NCBI GenBank assembly: GCA_027559495.1
Contig: JAMXSV010000028.1
Location: forward strand, 496,001-560,000
DNA length: 64,000 nucleotides
DNA from: Aurifilum marmelostoma
Taxonomy: Eukaryota > Ascomycota > Sordariomycetes > Diaporthales > Cryphonectriaceae
Direction: 5' to 3'
This document shows positions 12,529-24,875 of this stretch, one piece after another (within the stretch, counting starts at the first letter, position 1; the number at the start of each line of letters is the position of its first letter). The translations under genes were made by a program, and so were the position numbers. The notes beneath the pieces were generated by a model, which saw nothing but the letters and a program-made list of their open reading frames with translations, was not told the origin of the DNA and did not search any database.

Positions 12529-13459
12529 GTTTGCTGATAGTTGCGAGGTGTGCTGATCAAGCCTTGGGAAAGTCTCGTGGAATAATGAATCAGTGAAGTA
12601 GACGCGTCGGTAGCGTCAGCAGAGCGGAATATCAAGTGCTATGAAGGTGCCGAATGATCGACGTGGCGCAGGCACTCCTGGTCGGTAAGCCTGGTCCTGC
12701 ACAATGGTGTCCCTCAGGTCATGGAAAGCACGTTGTCGTCCGTTAATATCTCCCAAACTGCCTAACCCCGTGGTTAAGGCGGGCTGTGCAGCCGTGCCAC
12801 AATGCTAATCGGGAATCAGATCAACCAAAAATTAATGGATGCACATACACTACAAGTCCTAATTAGGTGCTTTTAGAGGCTTAATTGGTAGGGTGGGCCG
12901 GTCTAAACCCCAACTCCACATCGTAAGCTCAGTGAAGTAGGGACGCCTTGCAGTGAGCCTTGACTCAAATGAGCCCTTCCTCAGGGGATGGACGGAACGA
13001 GGCGTACCTTGGGAGGATGATCCAGTTTATTCAATTAGGCAGGGGGCCATGCTGCCAATTTATAGGCTCGACTTGATTGCACACATGCCTCTCACACATT
13101 TTAATCAATGGTCAACATGTGTAAGCTTAGAATCAGATCGCTAACGGAGCCAGTATGTTCATAAGCACAAGTAGTAACGTACTTCTGGTTACATCTAACA
13201 AGAAACCAGCTTGACTATATCACAACTGCAAATAACGTTTCCTCCACAGCGAATGGGTATCTACATCTAAGTCCCGTAAGGCAACTTGCGAAACGATTGA
13301 CGGCCAGTGAATATATACATGGTAGAAAGGTAAAGTCGAAGTGGCAAAAAGGTAAAAAAAAAAATGGAAATACGCATGAACAGGAAAGGAAAATAAACAC
13401 ATAAGAAAAGGAAGAAGACCCCCCTCCTCGGGTCAGACACACAAGACCAGCTTGAGACC
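12529..13459. other. Intergenic region
   Basis: The arrestin promoter is at the left and the chitinase 3' UTR at the right. An unsupported 63-codon frame at 12953-13144 (+) is the largest open frame in the middle. No repeat or RNA gene is recognised. Confidence 0.5.
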
Positions 13460-15391
13460 TCACTCACACTGACACCACCACTCGCCAGTGCACACACAAG
13501 TGTATGGGCTCTCACAGTTTGTCGATCCAGTGTAACCCTCTCCGCCACACTGAGACCACTGCGTAAGCGGGGTGCCGGTCCCCGAGGCCGCACTAGTCGT
13601 GGTCGTGGCAGTCGTCGTCGTCCCGGTCCCCGAGCCGCCCGTGGTGGTCGAGGTGGTCAGCGTCGTCTGCGTCGCAGTGGTCGCGATCGACACGCTGCTG
13701 GGGCCGTCGGAGCACGGGCTGCCGTACTCGAGGATCGCGTGCGCCTCCTGGGCATATGTGCACCCGTCGTTGACGTTGGAGTCGGAGAAGCCGGCCGACC
13801 ACATCATGATGCCGCCGAAGCGCGTGGCGTCCTCGTAGTCGTCAATGAGCTCGGCCAGCTGGTCGGGCGTGATGTAGTATGTCTCGCCGGACGTGCCTCC
13901 GTTGGCGGCGAGAGGGGAAGCTGGCACGCCGATGCTGATAGAGAATTAGATTTAGTGCTCAGGCCGACCGTAATCACTCAAGAGAAAATGCTTATCACAG
14001 GCTCACTCACAAGATTTCAGCGTCGGCTGAGGGTGTTGTGGCGGTATAGCTCACCCAGTCGTCGTCTAGCGGGAGAAAGCATGTCAGCAGCTGATCCAAA
14101 ATCGACTGAACCTTCTGTAGCTCAACGGGAGGCTCACAGTTGAAAGGGGCGTTGCCGTTGAAGGGCAATGCGCAAGGGTCAGCGCTATAGTTGTTGTTAT
14201 TGTACCATTGCACCCAGAGGTAGTCGAATGTGGCGTTGCCGATGATGACGCCCACTAGATGAAAGACAACACGGTCAGAGTATGGTCTCACTGATATTAC
14301 CCACAAGAACAGAGAGAACGTGAGGAGAAAACTAAGCATGGCGAATGACTGACTGTTTGGCTCCGGGATTGGGCATTGTGGCGCTCCGGTGATGTAGTAG
14401 GTATTGTCGGGATCGGTCTCAAAGTTGGCACGGAGAGTCGAGATCATCTGGGAGGTCATGTCAGCAGACTGGTAATAATCATAACAATTGAGGCTGCCCC
14501 AGGTGTCTTTAAAGCGGCAAGGCACTTACAGCAGGGTAGTATTGCGAATATCCATTGTTCAGCTCTGAGACAACAAATTCGTTAGTACAAACCCGAGAAA
14601 CGGCACTGACGTTTGAATGTCTTGAAAAAATGGTGCCACGAGTCCAATACTGGTGTGCTCCAAATCCCAACTCGCTAGATCTGACAGCTTGTAGGCAGAG
14701 ACTAAACTCTTTGTCTCTTTTGGAGAAAATATAAAACTACATGTAGATACTCACCGATATCAAAATCGAATCCATTGACAAAGACATCACCGAATGGTCG
14801 CTCGACAGTCGTGTTTCCCGAGTTTCCTGTGAAATTGATCTGTCAGTGAAAAAGGCTTCATGACCCAGTTTATTGGGCTGCAGCAGGTGGACAGGATATA
14901 CCATATGCGTCCCAGAGGTACTGCCCGATTTGCTCCGCCTGGGCATCATCCTCAAGCGAGTATGAGCCCGAGGCACCTCCGATGGACAGGATGATCGTGA
15001 CACCAGCATCCTGACACGTGGAGATTGCTGAGGCGAGAGCATCGCAGTTCTGACCCTCACCGTTGGTCGAAGAGATGAAGCAGCTTTGTCCGATCGTGCC
15101 CGAAGGAATATCACCACTGTAAATCCCGAATTCATCTGAGCGGCTCTTTGGTTAGAAACCCGCTTTTCCTTTTCTCTCTCCTCTTTCTCTCTCCAAGGGA
15201 TGTTATGGACCTGCGCACTTACATAGGAAGGCCAGCACCAGAATATCTATACCAGATGTGGACGTGCAGTAGGTCGAGAGATCATTGTTTTCAACGGTAC
15301 CACCGCCGTTCTGACCCCAGTACACGACGTTTTGTCCCACGGCAGAGACGACGCCGACTAGGGAAGCAAGACCTGCAAGCGTAGAGAGCAT
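13460..15391 (-). CDS. Secreted GH18 chitinase (class III type) with C-terminal CBM1
   Basis: An extracellular endochitinase hydrolysing beta-1,4-GlcNAc chains, for wall remodelling or degradation of other fungi. Eight exons: 15391-15223, 15135-14902, 14826-14755, 14564-14530, 14447-14354, 14254-14138, 14065-14011, 13934-13460; phases match at every join and yield 416 aa. Residues 1-17 are a signal peptide (MLSTLAGLASLVGVVSA). The GH18 barrel starts QNVVYWGQNGGG, has the substrate-binding strand IILSIGGASGSYS, and the catalytic strand NGFDFDIE with the acid Glu at 159. The first Asp of the usual DGxDxDxE is Asn here. PEPNMGVIIGNATFDYLWVQWYNN and GIMMWSAGFSDS mark later strands. A Ser/Thr/Gly linker leads to a fungal cellulose/chitin-binding CBM1 at about 383-416 (QWSQCGGEGYTGSTNC...). 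Exon 5 could instead start 27 nt earlier, but that would insert residues foreign to the family. Confidence 0.93.
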
Positions 15392-17539
15392 GATGGGCAC
15401 GCGACCAGCGGGCAGAAGTATGTACAATACAACAGATGTACAACGAAACGAAAGCAATAATATGAGGAGCTACACAGACCATGCTGGCACTGGATCAGAG
15501 AGCGGATCGAGGGAGAAGGAGAACATCTACTATATACTCGGACAAACCCCAGCACTCCTCCCTTCTTCAAGAAGTGAAAACAGACATGTCATGGCCCAAG
15601 TCATGTTGCACAGACGTTTAGTGGGCAAATTCAAGACGCGACTACTTGCTTTCCTGGATGGTTGTATCCCTTGCTTGCATTGCGTGGCCCCAAGACATGG
15701 GAAGAAGAGCCTCTTGACTCTCTCGGTATCCGGCTGACTTTGTCTCCAGATAAGCCTCAAGCAAGCCGGCGCGCCACATTGGTGGGCGGCCAGAGCATCT
15801 GGTTCGCGAATCACGATCTGAGACATGGTCACATTTTCCATCTGTCGCACGGGCGGGAAGGGGACCTTCACACCAAGAGCGCGGCATCGTGACATCTGTT
15901 CAAACACCGTGGGCTTGATAGCACTGGTTGACCCCCTCCTCCTTCGGCCGGCTCGGGGTTCCGGTCAAGGAGGCGGTCTTGAGAACTTCCTCTTTTGGTG
16001 TTCTGGCAACGTTTCTAGTTGGAGGCCGTTTTTCGATAGCTTGCATATAAGCCGTCCAGGAGAAGAGACTGTGTGTGGGCAGGGAGGGAGAGCGAGAGAG
16101 AGAAAGACAGAAGCAAAAAGCGGATCTGGTAGCCCGTCAGCTGGAAGCAACACATTGCTAACGCCGGGCTGCTTTGGGGCCATCTTCCGAGATCACGCAG
16201 ACGCAAAAGGTACCAAGGGAGATGCAGGCACTGAATCACCCAACCATCCCTCCAGCGTAACTTGTCTAGTCATGAGAATCAGACTACCAGTAAAGAAGGG
16301 TATCCGGCATCCCTTCACTGCAAACTTGCCCCTGGAATGCTACAACATAATTAAGTCAAGATTTTTATTTTTTTTATTATTTGATTTTTCTCTGGTCCGG
16401 CCGGAGTTCGACGACGTCCAGATGTCGTAACGTTACAAAGAAGCCCATCATAGCAAGCGCACATGATGGTGCCTTATCACCCACAGTAGTCAGAGCTGGA
16501 TACGCAAATGGCAGGAGAGGTCACACCGTAGTGGGAAGTGTGCCATGTGCGTTGGGTGGGAACAAACTGGGCCAGAATGCAACCCTACTATTTACAATAC
16601 ACCCCTAAGCACACACACACGAACCAGACTTTTGGAGATAGTACCTATGTATTTTGGCACCTTGATTCCCAGTTCGGCGTCCCTAGTGCCAACACAACGC
16701 TACTAATTGCTTGACTTGATATGCAGGAGAAACGACGCCAGCACGGAATATAGCAGCCCCGGGTTCCTGCATGGCCAAACTCGTCAGCCCCGGTACGTGT
16801 TGTGGTAATCTTTCTGGACTACTGGCTGCAGGTGCAGAGGCCCAGGGCCCAGACCCGGAAAGAACTGGCTCTTCTCAGGACCGCCCACGCTGTGTGCCAT
16901 CCCGGCACTTTTGTCCCACATTCTAAAAGGGCTTAAGCATGGTGTTTCAGGTTGTTGGGTGGGGAACCCATTCTGTAAGTGTAAGCCTTGACCTTCCAAG
17001 TATGACTTCCGTTCGTCCATATCCGCACTATCATCCTGCATGAGCTCGGGGTGAGATGACCGCACTCTCCAGATTTTTGATGGGTTGTTGTGCAGCGTAA
17101 AAGTACAGCAAAATACAACTTGAGATCATAATTTAGCCCTGTGCAATTCGGGAGTCTGGTGCACAAATTCTGTGTCCTAAGTCTGGGTCGTGTGACCTGC
17201 AGGCTGTGAGTGTGAGAGAGGATGCGGTTGGACCCGGATGAGATGCATGTGAAGGGCCACAAGTCCTCTTGCGGACCGGGGCCGATCTGAGAAATGCCAC
17301 CTCCGCCTTTTTCGGAGACTTCTACCTATTCCTCCGTCGGCATTTGCTGTATATGGATCACTTACGTGCAGGTCACTCTGTAGTGCATAAGAATTTCCTT
17401 ATAACCATCTTCTTGTACTATTATGTCGTTCCAAATCAGCCTAAGAAACATACCCTAGGGTACTCAACAAGATATTATATTTTGCGTAATGTCATTCATT
17501 CGAGCGAAAATCACCATCATCGTGCCATTACGCGCTGCC
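15392..17539. other. 2.1-kb intergenic region
   Basis: The chitinase promoter occupies the left part and the GH28 3' UTR the right edge. The longest open frame (15825-16430, +, 201 codons) resembles no family I know and has no intron signals or consistent codon bias, so I do not call it. Short GA-rich (about 16080-16120) and T-rich (about 16357-16391) stretches are present. Confidence 0.45.
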
Positions 17540-18864
17540 TCACTGGTTTCCGGACAACTGCTGCGGCCAGCTCCCAGGACAAGTACCCGTACAGTTCAGA
17601 CCCGAAGTCGCCTGGTTCGCAATATTCGAACACAGCACCTTTTCCTGCCCACCACCCGCCGCCGTGATATCGATCCCGCTGAAACTAAGATCCTGGCACG
17701 GCGCCGCAGAGCTACAGTGCAGGGCAGCAGCGACATCATACTGGCTCGTGCCTGTGATGTTCTCCCAGACGATGTCGGTGATGGGCAGCCGCGAGCTGTC
17801 GCAGTTCGTGTAGCTGTAGATGCAGCTGGTGACGTAGATGGGCTGGTTGACGTCCTGGATCTCGTAGTTGCGGAAGGTGACGTTCCTGACGTGGCCGCTC
17901 TGGGCCGGGTAGGTCTTGATCCAGGCGGCGTTGGAGCTGTGGATGCAGCGTATGTCCTCGAAGAGGACGTTGTCTACAAAGTCGACGGCGTTGTTGCCCA
18001 CGGAGCCGATGGTGGTGCAGCCGCTCTCGTAACAGGTCGCGTTCTTTACGGTGATGTTGGTGCTGTTTCCCTTGACGGCGATACAATCCTGAGGCCAAGC
18101 TAGTATTAGTTGAATGTTTCCATGGTTTCTTTCAAAATCATCGCGGATTTATGCGGGTCTGTATGTGTTGAACTCACATCACCAGATGTCACCGTCCAGT
18201 TCACAAGCGTCACATCTGCAGAGTTCCAGCTATCAAACCCATCCGTATTGACCGCTGACCACTGAGAATCGGACGTTGTAGACATATCGAGGTTCGTCAT
18301 GGTCACGTTCTGGCTGTGAGCGACAAATGTGTGCCAGAACTGTGCCTGGCGCCAGGCGATGCCGTCGACAAGAATATTAGACCCTTCCCAGATGGTCAGG
18401 GAGATGGGTCTGCCCTTCATGTTGCTCCCGTTGCGGTTGGCGTCGATCCAGGCCTGACCGTTGCCGTTGAAGAGCGCCTTTCCATAGCCTCTCATGGAAA
18501 CATTGGTCCCTCCGAGTCTCCAGGCAGTGGTGATGCCGTCGTAGACAACAGATAGAGAGTTGGCGATCCAGTACTGCAAATTGTCGGCGCTCCACAGGAA
18601 CGTGCCGTAGATGGAGATGTCGCAGTTCTCGAGGGAGGTCGTGTCCATGACCTGGCGGATATTGTAAGTTCCTTCCTCGAAAATAATGCTTGCATCCTTG
18701 CCGCACTGCTGGAAGGCCTGTAGGATCTGGGGCGTGTCATCGCTGGTGTTCCCCGTGTTGAGCGGGGTGACGGTGCAGATTGACCCATTCTTGACGACGG
18801 CGCCACAGGCTACGGCTGCAAGGCCCAGCTGAAGAGTAATTCTCAGCAGCAGTGGAAGCATCAT
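17540..18864 (-). CDS. Secreted GH28 pectinase (exo-polygalacturonase-like)
   Basis: A parallel beta-helix glycosidase acting on pectin (homogalacturonan or a related galacturonide). Exons 18864-18178 and 18088-17540 give 411 aa. A signal peptide covers roughly residues 1-22. The GH28 acid motifs are intact: NTDG at 206-209 and GDDC at 228-231, the latter split by the intron between the two Asp codons. Two other canonical positions differ: the G-H-G segment reads GCT (252-254, in SGCTTIGSVG) so the His is Cys, and RIK reads WIK (285-287). Many N-glycosylation sequons occur (NVS, NVT, NWT, NST, NIT, NAT), as in secreted exo-acting members. Exo-polygalacturonase is my best guess; xylogalacturonan hydrolase or rhamnogalacturonase-like activity is possible. 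It lies in a loose group with other secreted polysaccharidases. Confidence 0.88.
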
Positions 18865-20152
18865 CTTTCACGATGGTGAGTACTCGGCTTGAATTGTGTG
18901 AGAGAGTAAATGGATATGCCCAGCTTGAATGAGCTGGCTTGCATGACACGAGACGAGCACAGTTGAAGGAGGTGAGCCGTCGAGGTGCGAGGATACTGGA
19001 CTTTCTAACTGTCGAGAAGACTCTATGATATTCAGGCTATTCTGTAAAGTAGAGATATGTTCGAGTTGATATATTGATTGTAGCTCAATATTAGAGCACC
19101 TATTGTTTGGGACCCAAATCCACGAATAAACAATCGAGTATTCTAATTACTCTGTGGAAGACTTCAGCCAGAATTGCAGAACCGTGGTTCGGCCTTGCTC
19201 TACCCCCTCTCTCTGCTCGCTCCGTCTTATTGGTGGAAGCAATTGTCTCTAATTCAATTCATCTAATCAGGACATATTGTGGCATGGTAGCCTTCCACTG
19301 CCGAGATCAGTAATTATAGCATCATGCTTGAGCTGCAGCTACACCGAACAGCAGTGAGAGCCATATTTCAATGCGTCTGGCACGTTTGAAAGGACATTAG
19401 GGACCAGGACTTTTCTTGCAACAACTATTAGTATCATACGATCTTGATCGTGAGTGGGTGTTGACGTGGAGGAGGTAAGAGGAAATGAAGCTCGCTCGGT
19501 CAAGATTGCAACATGCCCCCTTGTGGATGAGACAACCGGCTTGGAGATTCGAAGCCAACGTATGCCAACAGAGAGACACTGGTTCATAAATAGTTCTAGT
19601 CAGTTGACAAGACCACCGTAGTTGAGCCGGGTGGTGATGGTGATGGTGGTGACGATGTGTTCGGGTCAAATGAAGGCAGAACCAGCAGGGTACGGGAGGA
19701 ATTATGGGGGTCCAATTGACCTGCTGTTCGACCCCACATGATCAGTGCTGTGGGGCCTCTAGAACACCTCCAACTCTGGGGGAAAGGTCCACCTGAGCAA
19801 GCCTAGCCAACCCCCTGTAAACCCCCCTATCGAATAGTGGCAAGTTAGGCGACCTGGCGGTCTGACAGGGGGTTTCAATTGTACTGTATAGTGTTGTACA
19901 AGTGACGACATGGGTGAGCGAGCCTACAGCTACAACCTCTCTCACCTTGTCTCTTGCATCCTCCTACCATTCCTCACGACCTCCCTCACTGCTCCCATTG
20001 ATGACTGGACGCCACAAACTTGACTCGACTCGACTCGACTCGACACGACCACTCACACCTCTCGCCCTCCCTCCTTTCCCCGAAACCCATCTCGTTTCTT
20101 CCTCCCGGGCTGCTCTCGTTGCAGGCCAGCGCAACAAGTCAACCGCTGATCG
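18865..20152. other. Divergent promoter region with GACTC repeat
   Basis: This 1.3-kb region separates GH28 (-) from an MFS transporter (+) and holds both promoters. Four perfect GACTC units lie at 20022-20041, in the transporter leader about 110-130 bp before its ATG, and the surroundings are CT-rich. No gene is recognised. Confidence 0.55.
20022..20041. repeat. GACTC pentanucleotide tandem repeat
   Basis: Four perfect tandem units are followed by a diverged fifth (GACAC). It sits in the presumed 5' leader of the transporter starting at 20153. Confidence 0.85.
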
Positions 20153-21854
20153 ATGGCGGTCTTTTCCCTCCTCAAGCAGTCCAAACCCATCAGACCTCCC
20201 AAGGACATCGATCCAGGCCATGTACGCCCTCCGAACCTGCGTTATGTCTACTCGCTTACCGCTTTCGTGTCTCTGGGCGGCTTCCTGTTCGGCTGGAACC
20301 AAGGTGCCATGGGCATGATCATCGCCGACGACCGCTGGATTGCCCTGATGCAGCCCTCTTCCGACTGGGCCGTCGGCTTCGTGGTCAGTGTGTACAACAT
20401 CTCGTGTGCCCTGGGCGCCCTCTTTGTCGGCAACCTGGCCGACGTCTACGGGCGCGAGAGGACCCTGTCAGTGGCGAGCGTCATCACCATTATGGGCGCC
20501 CTCGTGCAGGCCGCCTCGAACAGCCTCGGGCAGATGACGCTGGGCCGCTTCGTCATCGGCCTGGGCATAGGCGCCTTCGCGGCTGGTGTGCCTCTGTACG
20601 TCAGCGAGATCAGCCCAGCGAGCCTCAGGGGCCGGATCGTGGGCATTGAACTCATGATTCTGTGCTTTGCCGAGATGGTCGTCTTCTTTGTCGACTACGC
20701 CTGCTACTTCCTGCCGTCCGACAACTGGTGGCGCATCCCTCTGTTCCTACAGGTGTTCCCCGCGGCACTGATGGCTGTTGGCTGCTGGCGGAGCAGCTGG
20801 GTGCCGCCGAGCCCGCGCTGGCTGGTGGCACAAGGGCGGTATGACTGCGCCCTTGAGGTACTCACCCGGCTACACGGGACGGACGCAGCCGAGATCGAGA
20901 TGCGCGAGATACGAGACACCGTGTCCGAGGAGCAGGCAGACGAGGCCCTGGCAGGCGCCGCCTGGGCCGACATGTTCCGCCCGCCGGTGCTGCGCGTTAC
21001 CCTGCTGGGCGCGGGCATCCAATTTCTGCAGCAGATTACGGGCACCAACGCCATCTTCTACTATACGCCCCAGCTGTTCCGCAACGGCGGCATCACTGAC
21101 CCAAACATCGCCAATCTGGCCACCAGCGGCGTGGGCGTCGTGCTCTTCCTCTCTGCCTGGGTTCCTATCTTCTTCTTCGACCGGCTCGGCAGGAAGACCT
21201 GGCTGCAGCTGGGGCTGGTAGGCATGTTCACCGCGCTGCTCGGGATTGCCTTTTTACAACGACATGCCGAGAGCCACCCGGGCGACCCGCGAAACTATGC
21301 CATCATCGTGTTCCCGTTCTTGTTCTTTACCTCGTTTAACATGTCCTGGAGCTCGGGCTCCTGGACCTACGCGGCAGAGATCTTTCCCATCTCTCTGAGG
21401 GTGAGTAGCCGCAGGAGCTATGTGCTTCTCGTTTGCTTGTGTGTTTCCCTCATTGACGCAGCTCTCTCTCTAGGCAAAAGGCAATGCCCTGTGCACCGCG
21501 TCGCTCTGGATCTCCAACTTTATTGTTGCGCAGGTCACCCCGCCCATCATGACGTCCATCTCATGGGGTCTGTATATCATATTAGCCGCCATCAATGTCC
21601 TTGCCTTTCTTTTTGTGCGGTTCTGCCTTGGTAAGTTTGTGACCGGAACAACAAGAGAAGCAAGTCCTGTAGAGCGTTATTACTGACGGTGGTGTGATAC
21701 AGTCGAAACAAGGGGCAAGACTCTCGAGGAGATGGCATATCTCTTTGGCATCGAGGAGAAACACGGCGAATCTCCAGAAGACGAGAGGTCGTCTGAGAGG
21801 CGGGAGCTGCTGCGAGATGATGAGGCAGCCGATGATGTGGATGATGATCCATGA
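20153..21854 (+). CDS. MFS sugar transporter
   Basis: A sugar porter-family MFS permease. Exons 20153-21400, 21474-21630 and 21703-21854 keep frame and give 518 aa. TM1 has GGFLFGWNQGAMGMI; loop 2-3 has GNLADVYGRERT; TM4-5 shows GRFVIGLGIGAFAAGVPLYVSEISPASLRGRIVG, the family signature; TM7 has QFLQQITGTNAIFYYTPQLF; then DRLGRKTW and, across the first intron, FPISLRAKGNALCTASLWISNF. The usual PESPRWL after TM6 is PPSPRWL, with Pro for Glu. The C-terminal tail is rich in Asp/Glu (RDDEAADDVDDDP). The ATG at 20153 is the first in frame and is preceded by the CT-rich leader. The substrate is unknown. It is not closely related in sequence detail to the transporter at 6981-8867. Confidence 0.93.
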
Positions 21855-22105
21855 GAAGGTTTATAGGAGAAGTAATAAGTAATCACGCCGGTAGACGGTG
21901 TGTGTGCATGATAGGAAATCGGAAAATGCCACGGAGGTCTAATTATTGGATAGAAGGTATCAATCTAGACGGAAGAAAATAGACAGCGTCCGAGGAGCCA
22001 TCCATACCCGCTATCCAAGTTCCATCCTCGTGTCTCCGCTTATGACGGTTCCAAGTTCTTATTCCAGTACTCAACCAAAGAGATATGAACCAAATATACA
22101 TTCCC

Positions 22106-23677
22106 CTACAGAAACCACCGAAACTCGGGCACACTAGGCCCATCTCTCAACCTCATAGTCGGCACATCCCGCGCATCGATCCTGACACCAGCCTTCCGAT
22201 TCCGCCTCGCATTATCCCAGATCATAAACAGCCCCGTCAGCGCGGTGACAAGGGCCCCCAGGGCGCCAAAGACAGCGGTGACGATCAGGGCCGTCTCGTA
22301 CTTGGGCGCCTCCCTGTCGACAAAGATGTTGCTGCTCACGAGGCCCATGAGGTTGGCGAGGGGGACGCCGACGGCGGTGAGGGTGATGCGGCGGCCCTCG
22401 TGGGCGACGTTGTTGTTGTACCAGGTGGAGAGGATGACGCTCGGGGCCGAGGTGCCCCAGCACATCATGAAGGTGGCGTAGTAGGCGAGGTGGATCTGGG
22501 CGGCGAGGTCGCGGATGCAGGCGTAGATGATGAAGCCGGCAAAGGTGAAGGCGAAGCCGAGGATGATGAAGGGGAAGCGCACGCGGAGGAGGTCGGAGCT
22601 GAAGGCCAGGAGGAGCAGCATGACGGCGCCCGTGACGTTGGGGGCCACGGTGTACAGGTTGGTCTTGACGGTGGAGTAGTTGAGGGCGGCGACGATCTGG
22701 GGCAGGAACAGGCTGACGGACTGGAGGGGCACGCCCAGGCAGACCTCGATGGCGAGGAAGGCGTAGGTGGACGGGTAGCGGAAGATCTGGAGGGCGTCGC
22801 GCAGGTTGAAGGCCTCGGCGACGACCGAGGACGAGTCGGTCTGGATGCGGAAGAAGGCGAGCTCCTTCTGCTCCGGGCTGAGGAACGTGGCCTCGGAGGC
22901 GGACCTGGGCAGGTACCAGAAGGCGAAGAGGCTGAAGAGCACCGAGGCGGCGCCCTCGATGAGGAAGAGGTAGCGCCAGGACTCGAGGCGCGAGTTGTGG
23001 ATCTGGAAGACGCCAAAGGCCAGCAGGCCGCTGAAGGCGTTGGCGATGTTGCTGGCGGCGTAGAAGAGGGCCAGGCGGCGGGCGAGCTCCCCGCGGCGGT
23101 AGAAGGTGGTCAGGTAGTAGATGACGGTCGGGAAGAAGGCGCCCTCGCACATGCCCAGGAGGAAGCGGATGGCAAAGACGCCGCCAAAGTTCTGCGCGGC
23201 GGCCATGAAGAGCGTCATGGAGCCGAAGCCGAGCATCATGACGGGCAGGGCCCGCTGCGCGCCGTACTTCTTGGCCAGCATGGCGAAGGGCGGCGCGCAG
23301 AGGACGTAGGGCACGAAGAAGATGGACACGATGATGTTGTACTGGTTTGACCTGAAGTGCAGGTCGTCTGTCAGGCCGGCCGTCTTTGCATTGCCCAGAT
23401 TGCCCTTGTCGAGGGCGTTGAAGAGGTCTGGACGACGTTGTCAGGTCAGCCATGACTGATTGTGTCTCCGAATTTGGGAGGGTTGCTGTTTTGACTTACA
23501 CATGCAGGCCAGGACAGGCAGGATGCGTATGTCAAACTTGCGGCAGAGCTTCACTTCCGCCTCGTGGTCCAGCACGCGGGCTGTATCCGCCACCACATGC
23601 ATGTGGCCCTCGCCATCGATGGAACTCTCAGCATCGCCGACGTTGACGTCCTTGGCGGGGAGAGGTCCAGCCTCCAT
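22106..23677 (-). CDS. MFS transporter, anion:cation symporter (Dal5/Tna1-like)
   Basis: A plasma-membrane permease of the ACS family, whose fungal members carry allantoate, nicotinate, pantothenate, biotin or other carboxylates. Exons 23677-23500 and 23427-22106 join as ...LACM|YLFNALDKGNLGNAKTAG to give 499 aa; this join restores the hallmark TM1 sequence. The Glu/Lys-rich N-terminus ends RKFDIRILPVLA. Other markers are SIFFVPYVLCAPPFAML, RFLLGMCEGAFFPTVIYYLTTFY, SWRYLFLIEG, and ILSTWYNNNVAHEGRRIT near TM10. The start at 23677 is chosen because earlier in-frame codons give a composition unlike the family. GC at third positions is very high, producing a 421-codon open frame on the opposite strand which I regard as a shadow. 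The substrate is undetermined. Confidence 0.92.
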
Positions 23678-24723
23678 GCTGGCGGTGTCCTGCTCGTTTT
23701 TCGAGGGTCGAGATACGTGCCACAGGGAGGGTTTAGGAGAGAATCCGGTAGTATTAAAGCTGCAAGACACAGTATGTAATTCGTCCTTAAGAGTCTGGGG
23801 TGCAGACAGAAGGTTGGGAGTGTGTAGGAGGTTGGCTAAAGGAGGATGAGAATAAGATAAAAGATGAGATTGAAGATCAACAATGAGGACGCATATAGAT
23901 GCGGGGAATAGACAGCGACTAGATGCTGGATTACACACTACAGGCAACACCGGTTTTACAGGTTATCGAGGCCGATCCGGTGCCAGCATCTTTTAATCCC
24001 ACAGTAAGTATGACGGCTCTGATGGACCGAATGTAACAACCGGATAAGGCCCTAAACAAGCCAAAACAAATCAACACAAGTGCATAGCGTATCCTAGTTA
24101 CTTGAGTACTTTATGTATACTTTTGCTAAGCCCTTATCATGACCGAACGTTGCCCCGACTAACGCCCCAACAGATATAACCCTCGTGTACTTTCTTGCTG
24201 TCATATCATCACTAGCCACCAAGTAAGCCTGGATCAACGTCAAATCTAAACCCAAGCAGTCATCTCCAGGGCTGCCAAGTCGGTTGCTTGCAGGGCTTGG
24301 TGGAGCCCGTCTTATCTCTGCGGCGAACTTTAAGCATGAATCGGTGACAAACGAAACAAAGACTGCCGAGATATGTGGTACTTCTTGATAGACCTTAGAT
24401 CTACATAAAATGCAGACGGCTGTCTCTGGGTATTGGAGCGGTGTCGGTGAGAACTGAGCACCAATCACTATTATCATAGCAGGTATTATTTATTGGATCT
24501 GATGCATAGGTGTCCCCGTTTAGGTGGTAGACATTCTATACTTGGTTTGTACTGTTAAGTATTGGTATGTACAGTCAACTATCCGGCAGTCGTATTAGTG
24601 TCTACCCCGACCCCGTCTGCCCGGCAGATGAAGAGGCCCACAGCGCCGGTATAGGGGCCGAAGCCACTACCGTAACGGTCGAATTTTTATTACTTCATCG
24701 TGAGGTCTTGTCATTGCAGTAAT

Positions 24724-24760
<37 letters not shown>

Positions 24761-24875
24761 CTTTTTTTCTTTTGTATACCAAAATATCCTTAAATTGTAT
24801 TTCCTTTTTTCCCGGTAATTCAAATTGTTCCCACCATCAAAAATCTCTTCTCAAGTCCAGCTTCCACCAGTCATC
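23678..24875. other. Divergent promoter region with poly-T tract
   Basis: It separates the ACS transporter (-) from RidA (+). A minus-strand frame of 127 codons (24094-24477) has no recognisable family. A perfect 31-T run at 24730-24760, interrupted further on by single Cs, lies about 115-145 bp before the RidA ATG. Confidence 0.5.
24730..24760. repeat. Poly-T tract (31 T) upstream of RidA gene
   Basis: The uninterrupted run is followed by C, seven T, C and further T. Long poly(dA:dT) tracts exclude nucleosomes, so a promoter role is possible; length in the assembly may be inexact. Confidence 0.85.

Noticed and set aside
15825..16430. 201-codon plus-strand frame in the chitinase upstream region
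   Set aside because: No domain, biased composition (Arg/Gly/Ser), no splice or leader signals, and no resemblance to any family I know.
19520..19560. tRNA B-box-like sequence (GATTCGAAGCC)
   Set aside because: No matching A box, acceptor stem or cloverleaf could be drawn around it.
22085..23350. 421-codon plus-strand open frame opposite the ACS transporter
   Set aside because: The minus strand encodes an unmistakable MFS protein; high GC at third positions removes stops from the opposite strand, and the product is Gly/Glu/Asp-rich nonsense.
24094..24477. 127-codon minus-strand frame
   Set aside because: No recognisable motif; it lies in an otherwise non-coding divergent promoter and may be chance.
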